Source: Jeotgalicoccus aerolatus
Lineage (GTDB): Bacteria > Bacillota > Bacilli > Staphylococcales > Salinicoccaceae
NCBI RefSeq assembly: GCF_014635205.1
Contig: NZ_BMCN01000003.1
Span: 1-64,000, forward strand
Direction of reading: 5' to 3'
Length of the DNA stretch: 64,000 nucleotides
The translations under genes and the position numbers were made by a program. The notes under the pieces were generated by a model. It made no database searches and was not told where the DNA came from. It saw only the letters and a program-made list of their open reading frames with translations. Below, piece after piece: positions 60,441 to 64,000 of the stretch. How positions within the stretch are numbered: position 1 is the first letter of the stretch; every line of letters starts with the position of its first letter.

Positions 60441-60475
60441 ATGGTCGCAAATTTGCGGCCATCTTTATTTTATAT
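60441..60475 (+). terminator. nusG terminator overlapping the rplK promoter
   Basis: ATGGTCGCAA pairs with TTGCGGCCAT (one G-U), then CTTTATTTT. It begins where rplK transcripts should start. Confidence 0.7.
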
Positions 60476-60487
60476 AACAGATGGAGA

Positions 60488-60521
60488 GTGGGAGGATGAA
60501 ATCTAAACATCCTGTGACCAC
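60488..60521 (+). promoter_or_regulatory. Putative L1-binding element in the rplK leader
   Basis: GTGGGAGGATG and TGACCAC bracket a small hairpin (GGATG/CATCC); GTGG and CCAC can close it. A very similar element stands before rplA. Control by ribosomal protein L1 is known for this operon in other bacteria; binding here is inferred. Confidence 0.5.
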
Positions 60522-60548
60522 ATCACGATTATGAGGAGGTGCAACATC

Positions 60549-60974
60549 GTGGCTAAAAAAGTTATTAATGTTGTGAAATTGCAAATTCCTGCAGGCAAGG
60601 CGAACCCGGCACCACCGGTAGGTCCAGCACTAGGTCAAGCAGGTGTAAACATCATGGGATTCTGTAAAGAATTCAATGCGCGTACACAAGAGCAGGCAGG
60701 TCTGATTATTCCTGTTGAAATCTCAGTATTTGAAGATCGCTCATTCACATTTATTACAAAAACTCCGCCGGCAGCTGTTCTTCTTAAAAAAGCAGCTAAC
60801 GTTGAGAAAGGTTCTGGCGAACCTAACAAAAACAAGGTGGCAACTGTAACAGCGGCACAAGTTCGTGAAATCGCTGAAACGAAAATGGAAGACTTAAACG
60901 CATCATCAGTAGACGCAGCAGTTTTAATGGTCGAAGGTACAGCTAGAAGCATGGGCTTCACTGTCGAAAAATAA
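60549..60974 (+). CDS. rplK: 50S ribosomal protein L11
   Basis: 141 residues; binds the GTPase-centre of 23S r[27 protein letters not shown]-type N-terminal domain with the proline switch, and [13 protein letters not shown] and [12 protein letters not shown] in the RNA-binding C-terminal domain. GTG start at 60549 after GAGGAGG; the longer reading starts before that site. Confidence 0.97.
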   Translation: MAKKVINVVKLQIPAGKANPAPPVGPALGQAGVNIMGFCKEFNARTQEQAGLIIPVEISVFEDRSFTFITKTPPAAVLLKKAANVEKGSGEPNKNKVATVTAAQVREIAETKMEDLNASSVDAAVLMVEGTARSMGFTVEK

Positions 60975-60994
60975 ATTAAAGTATTAATACGGTC

Positions 60995-61022
60995 GTGGGA
61001 GGATTAACCCCGCTATAACCAC
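60995..61022 (+). promoter_or_regulatory. Putative L1-binding element before rplA
   Basis: GTGGGAGGATTAACC followed by TATAACCAC; the GTGG/CCAC closure and the GGGAGGAT core repeat the element found before rplK. Confidence 0.5.
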
Positions 61023-61036
61023 AAGGAGGAATAGAT

Positions 61037-61735
61037 ATGGCTAAGAGAGGTAAAAAGTATCAAGCTGCTCTAGAGAAGTTTGATCAAAACTCTGTTTTCT
61101 CAATTGAAGAAGCAATTAAACTTGCTAAAGAAACGCATGTTGCTAACTTTGATGCTTCAGTTGAAGTAGCATTCCGTCTAGGTATTGATACGCGTAAAAA
61201 TGATCAGCAGATCCGTGGAGCACTAGTGTTGCCGCATGGTACTGGTAAGTCACAGCGTGTATTAGTATTTGCTAAAGGCGATAAAGCTAAAGAAGCAGAA
61301 GCAGCTGGCGCAGATTACGTAGGCGAAGCAGAATTAGCACAAAAAATTAATGGTGGATGGTTTGATTTCGATGTTATCGTTGCAACACCGGACATGATGG
61401 GCGAAGTTGGTAAATTAGGACGAGTACTCGGACCTAAAGGACTAATGCCTAACCCTAAAACTGGTACAGTAACAATGGATGTAACGAAAGCAGTTGAAGA
61501 AATCAAAGCTGGTAAAGTTGAATACCGTGCTGAAAAAGCTGGTATAGTACATGTTGGAATCGGTAAAGTTTCATTTAGCGATGATCAGCTTGTAGAAAAC
61601 TTTAAAGCAATTCACGATGCACTTGATAAAGCTAAACCTGCATCATCTAAAGGTGTTTACTTCAAATCTGTAACTGTTTCAAGCACTATGGGCCCTGGTA
61701 TTACAGTTGACCCTAATGCTGTAAGAACTGTCTAA
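61037..61735 (+). CDS. rplA: 50S ribosomal protein L1
   Basis: 232 residues; forms the L1 stalk and probably represses its own operon. [16 protein letters not shown] start, [17 protein letters not shown], and the hallmark [15 protein letters not shown] near residue 135. AAGGAGGA precedes the ATG. Confidence 0.97.
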   Translation: MAKRGKKYQAALEKFDQNSVFSIEEAIKLAKETHVANFDASVEVAFRLGIDTRKNDQQIRGALVLPHGTGKSQRVLVFAKGDKAKEAEAAGADYVGEAELAQKINGGWFDFDVIVATPDMMGEVGKLGRVLGPKGLMPNPKTGTVTMDVTKAVEEIKAGKVEYRAEKAGIVHVGIGKVSFSDDQLVENFKAIHDALDKAKPASSKGVYFKSVTVSSTMGPGITVDPNAVRTV

Positions 61736-61744
61736 AAATAAATA

Positions 61745-61773
61745 TTGACAAGTGTAGATATATCAGGTATATT
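61745..61773 (+). promoter_or_regulatory. rplJ-rplL promoter, inside an inverted repeat
   Basis: TTGACA (61745-61750), 17 bases, TATATT (61768-61773). ACAAGTGTA (61748-61756) and TACACTTGT (61774-61782) form a 9-bp inverted repeat around the -10. Confidence 0.85.
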
Positions 61774-61789
61774 TACACTTGTAAATTTT

Positions 61790-61922
61790 AAAGATTACCT
61801 AAGACAGCAGGAGCTGAACAAAACAGCTTAATAGTATTCCTGCCGAGGCAAATAAAAATGACTTGAATGATATCTATATAAATTCAAGCACTTTTTGCCG
61901 CGGGTAAAAGGTGCTTTTTTAT
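61790..61922 (+). promoter_or_regulatory. Ribosomal protein L10 leader with attenuator
   Basis: The conserved L10-leader core, ACCTAAGACAGCAGGAG with CTTAAT and CCTGCCGAGGCAA, spans about 61796-61851. An attenuator stem, AGCACTTTTT (61887-61896) with AAAAGGTGCT (61906-61915), ends in TTTTT; ACTTGAAT/ATTCAAG upstream can compete with it. In Firmicutes L10(L12)4 binding here lowers rplJL expression. Confidence 0.9.
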
Positions 61923-61953
61923 TTGCACCAAAAAATAATGGAGGTGTAACTAC

Positions 61954-62460
61954 ATGTCAAACGTGATTGAACAAAAACAACAGCACGTTGAAGTGATTTC
62001 AGAACAGCTTAAAAACTCAGTATCTACAGTATTAGTAGACTACCGCGGTTTAACAGTTTCTGAAGTAACTGAATTACGTAAGCAATTACGTGATGCTGGA
62101 ATTGAATTCAAAGTTTACAAAAACACGATGGTTCGCCGTGCTGCGGAAGCTCAAGGCTTAACAGAGCTTAATGAATTCCTAGTCGGCCCGAGTGCAATCG
62201 CATTTTCTAACGAAGATGTTATCGCGCCTGCTAAACTCATCCACGAATTCTCTAAACAACACGAAGCTTTAGAAATTAAAGCGGGTGTTATCGAAGGCAG
62301 TTTCGTACCGGCAGAAGATGTAAAATCTATTGCATCTCTACCATCAAGAGACGGACTTCTTTCAATGCTGTTATCAGTATTGCAAGCACCAGTCCGCAAC
62401 TTCGCATATGCAGTTAAAGCAATTGGTGAAGAGAAAGAACAAGAAAACGGCGAAGCTTAA
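61954..62460 (+). CDS. rplJ: 50S ribosomal protein L10
   Basis: 168 residues; base of the L7/L12 stalk. [21 protein letters not shown] near residue 27, KNTMVRRA near 50, and a C-terminal helix that binds L12 dimers. Probably controls its own expression through the leader. Confidence 0.97.
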   Translation: MSNVIEQKQQHVEVISEQLKNSVSTVLVDYRGLTVSEVTELRKQLRDAGIEFKVYKNTMVRRAAEAQGLTELNEFLVGPSAIAFSNEDVIAPAKLIHEFSKQHEALEIKAGVIEGSFVPAEDVKSIASLPSRDGLLSMLLSVLQAPVRNFAYAVKAIGEEKEQENGEA

Positions 62461-62505
62461 TTTTTAAGCCGCAAAAAAACAACAAAAAAATGGAGGAATA
62501 TTATC

Positions 62506-62871
62506 ATGGCTAACAATGAACAAATCATTGAAAGTATTAAAGAAATGTCAGTTTTAGAATTAAACGACTTAGTAAAAGCAATTGAAGAAGAATTCGGCGT
62601 AACAGCTGCTGCTCCTGTAGCTGCTGCAGGTGGCGGAGAAGCTGCTGCTGCTGAAGAGAAAACAGAATTTGATGTAGAACTTACATCTGCAGGTTCATCT
62701 AAGATTAAAGTAATCAAAGTAGTTCGCGAAGCTACTGGTCTTGGTCTTAAAGATGCTAAAGAGCTAGTTGACGGCGCTCCTAAAGTTGTTAAAGAAGGTC
62801 TTTCTAAAGAAGACGCTGAAGCTCTTAAAGCTCAACTTGAAGAAGTTGGCGCTGGCGTAGAAGTTAAGTAA
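62506..62871 (+). CDS. rplL: 50S ribosomal protein L7/L12
   Basis: 121 residues: N-terminal dimerisation domain ([18 protein letters not shown]), Ala-rich hinge (about 35-50), and factor-binding C-terminal domain ([23 protein letters not shown]). GGAGG precedes the start. Confidence 0.98.
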   Translation: MANNEQIIESIKEMSVLELNDLVKAIEEEFGVTAAAPVAAAGGGEAAAAEEKTEFDVELTSAGSSKIKVIKVVREATGLGLKDAKELVDGAPKVVKEGLSKEDAEALKAQLEEVGAGVEVK

Positions 62872-62893
62872 TATCAATAATTTTTGACACAAA

Positions 62894-62932
62894 AAGGTTC
62901 CCGTAAACATCAGTTTATCGGGGACTTTTTTA
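62894..62932 (+). terminator. rplL terminator
   Basis: AAGGTTCCCGTAAAC pairs with GTTTATCGGGGACTT (with G-U and one bulge), then TTTTTT. Confidence 0.82.
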
Positions 62933-62961
62933 GTTACTATCACCTATTGGGGGGATTCTTA

Positions 62962-63549
62962 ATGTCTCACTATTTTACTACGGATAATACTCCGCATGAA
63001 TTCAGCGAAATAAAATTCAGCTTCAACGATCATGTCTACCGCTTTAAAACAGATCGCGGCGTATTTTCTAAAAATCAGATTGATTATGGTACGGAAGTAT
63101 TAATCAGAACTGTATTTTCGGATTTTAACGGAACCGGGACTATGATTGATATGGGTGCGGGCTATGGCCCAATTGGTACTGTTCTTGGCAGAGAGCTGGA
63201 ATTGAAACCTGTAATGGTTGAAGTGAATGAAGATGCGAAACAGTTATCGATTGAAAATACACGCCGGGAAAAGATCGATGCCGACGTGCTGAGCAGGGAT
63301 AGTTATGACGCGCTGGAATTATCGGCAGAATTGTACGTTACTAACCCGCCTTTTAGGGCAGGGAAAGACACAGTGCTCGAAATGTTAAATGATGGATTCA
63401 AACGGTTAAGTGATGGCGGTGCTTTGTATATGGTTGTTCAGAAAAAACAAGGTATGCCTTCGTATAAAAAACATTTGAAATCATTGTTTGGCAATGTGGA
63501 GACAGTGTCGAAGGATAAGGGATATTACATCCTGAAGAGCACTAAATAA
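62962..63549 (+). CDS. RsmC-like class I methyltransferase (YbxB)
   Basis: SAM-dependent methyltransferase resembling RsmC, which methylates guanine in 16S rRNA. SAM loop DMGAGYGPIGTVLG near residue 66; catalytic NPPFRAGK near 131. At 195 residues it has only the catalytic half of E. coli RsmC, as usual in Firmicutes, and its target is not established. Start at 62962 after GGGGGGAT; a longer reading would run through the rplL terminator. Sits between rplL and rpoB, the Bacillus ybxB position. Confidence 0.9.
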   Translation: MSHYFTTDNTPHEFSEIKFSFNDHVYRFKTDRGVFSKNQIDYGTEVLIRTVFSDFNGTGTMIDMGAGYGPIGTVLGRELELKPVMVEVNEDAKQLSIENTRREKIDADVLSRDSYDALELSAELYVTNPPFRAGKDTVLEMLNDGFKRLSDGGALYMVVQKKQGMPSYKKHLKSLFGNVETVSKDKGYYILKSTK

Positions 63550-63568
63550 AAGATTTTATATAATTGAC

Positions 63569-63598
63569 TTGACAAATTGTCTATGTTATTCTTATAGA
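63569..63598 (+). promoter_or_regulatory. rpoB promoter
   Basis: TTGACA (63569-63574), 18 bases, TATAGA (63593-63598), leaving a leader of about 180 bases. Confidence 0.72.
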
Positions 63599-63678
63599 AT
63601 GTAAAATTAATATCAATAAGTATGTACTTTTCTGTGCAACTGTTGAATGGAGCATTTTAAACAAGTGTCCAGTTTAAT

Positions 63679-63716
63679 AGGAAATGGGGTTGAATACGAT
63701 TCCGTTTTCTTTTTGT
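63679..63716 (+). terminator. Hairpin in the rpoB leader
   Basis: AGGAAATGG (63679-63687) pairs with CCGTTTTCT (63702-63710) with G-U pairs, then TTTTTG. It may be an attenuator of rpoB. Confidence 0.5.
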
Positions 63717-63785
63717 CTTTTGAGCTGAATACCTTTTAAATATCCATTATAGTTTACGCAAATATTATTAGGGGTGAATCTGTCG

Positions 63786-64000
63786 ATGAGTCAATTGATT
63801 CAGTATGGAAGACATGCACAACGTAGAAGTTATGCGCGTATCGAAGAGAAGTTAGAATTACCTAACTTAATTGAGATTCAGACGAAATCGTACGAGTGGT
63901 TTTTAGAAACCGGTCTGATCGAAATGTTTAAAGATATTTCTCCGGTAGAGGATTTTACTGGGAATATGTCTTTAGAATTTGTCGATTATAAACTCGGCGA
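63786..64000 (+). CDS. rpoB: RNA polymerase subunit beta, N-terminal part (partial)
   Basis: The first 71 codons of rpoB: an [20 protein letters not shown]-type opening, then [27 protein letters not shown], matching the bacterial beta-subunit N-terminus. The rest is beyond the window, with no frameshift in what is seen. AGGGGTGA lies nine bases before the ATG. Confidence 0.96.
   Translation, partial: MSQLIQYGRHAQRRSYARIEEKLELPNLIEIQTKSYEWFLETGLIEMFKDISPVEDFTGNMSLEFVDYKLG

Overview
The window is a continuous piece of a Gram-positive (Firmicutes) chromosome whose gene order follows the Bacillus/Staphylococcus core: 5S rRNA, tmk-darA-holB-ricT-yabA, rsmI-abrB-metG, tatD-rnmV-rsmA-veg, ispE-purR-ridA-spoVG-glmU-prs-rplY-pth-mfd, divIC-tilS-hpt-ftsH-hslO-cysK-folPBK-lysS, ctsR-mcsA-mcsB-clpC, radA-yacL-ispD-ispF-gltX-cysE-cysS, and sigH-rpmG-secE-nusG-rplKAJL-rpoB. 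Details such as the PurR/RidA/SpoVG block, a MurT gene, MNMSDIIEQY-type CtsR and the SigH type point to Staphylococcaceae. The ispD and ispF genes, and the absence of the Bacillus sporulation genes that normally sit in these gaps, argue for a non-Staphylococcus, non-sporulating member (Jeotgalicoccus, Salinicoccus or similar). This placement is an inference from gene content; no database was searched.

Layout. 1-11.5 kb: end of an rRNA operon, then DNA replication and repair, translation and rRNA/tRNA modification genes, an AbrB regulator on the minus strand, and veg. 11.5-17.5 kb is the only accessory-looking part: a luciferase-like flavin monooxygenase with its FMN reductase, a second FMN reductase on the minus strand, then a regulator/ABC transporter cluster. 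In that cluster a LytTR DNA-binding protein carries a decayed ABC-ATPase domain and precedes a permease; a complete ATPase and a paralogous permease follow. Between the two gene pairs lies a 20-bp-period direct-repeat array resembling LytTR binding sites. 17.7-39.4 kb: isoprenoid, purine, cell-wall, PRPP, translation-quality, division, protease, cysteine and folate genes, all on the plus strand. 39.5-39.8 kb: three tRNA genes. 39.9-43.4 kb: murT (minus, without gatD), a ZIP metal transporter, and a nucleoside transporter (minus). 43.5-48 kb: the CtsR-controlled Clp stress operon. 48-49.6 kb: a lone trpE-like gene (minus). 49.8 kb to the end: radA to rpoB, with a cysteine T-box before cysE and an L10 leader before rplJ.

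Functional links: rnmV makes the enzyme that matures the 5S rRNA found at the left edge; ispD, ispE and ispF are three steps of the MEP isoprenoid route; cysE/cysS share a cysteine-sensing leader while cysK is separate; folP/folB/folK form a folate operon leading into lysS; mcsA, mcsB and clpC encode the arginine-phosphorylation/Clp quality-control system repressed by CtsR.

No gene-free stretch exceeds about 300 bases. The longest gaps hold the cysE T-box (54844-55089), the rpoB leader (63550-63785), the L10 leader (61736-61953), two terminators (13197-13444), the abrB/metG divergent promoters (6562-6785), and the trpE/radA divergent region (49575-49786), in which no clear regulatory element was recognised. 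No insertion sequences, CRISPR arrays, prophage genes or origin were seen.
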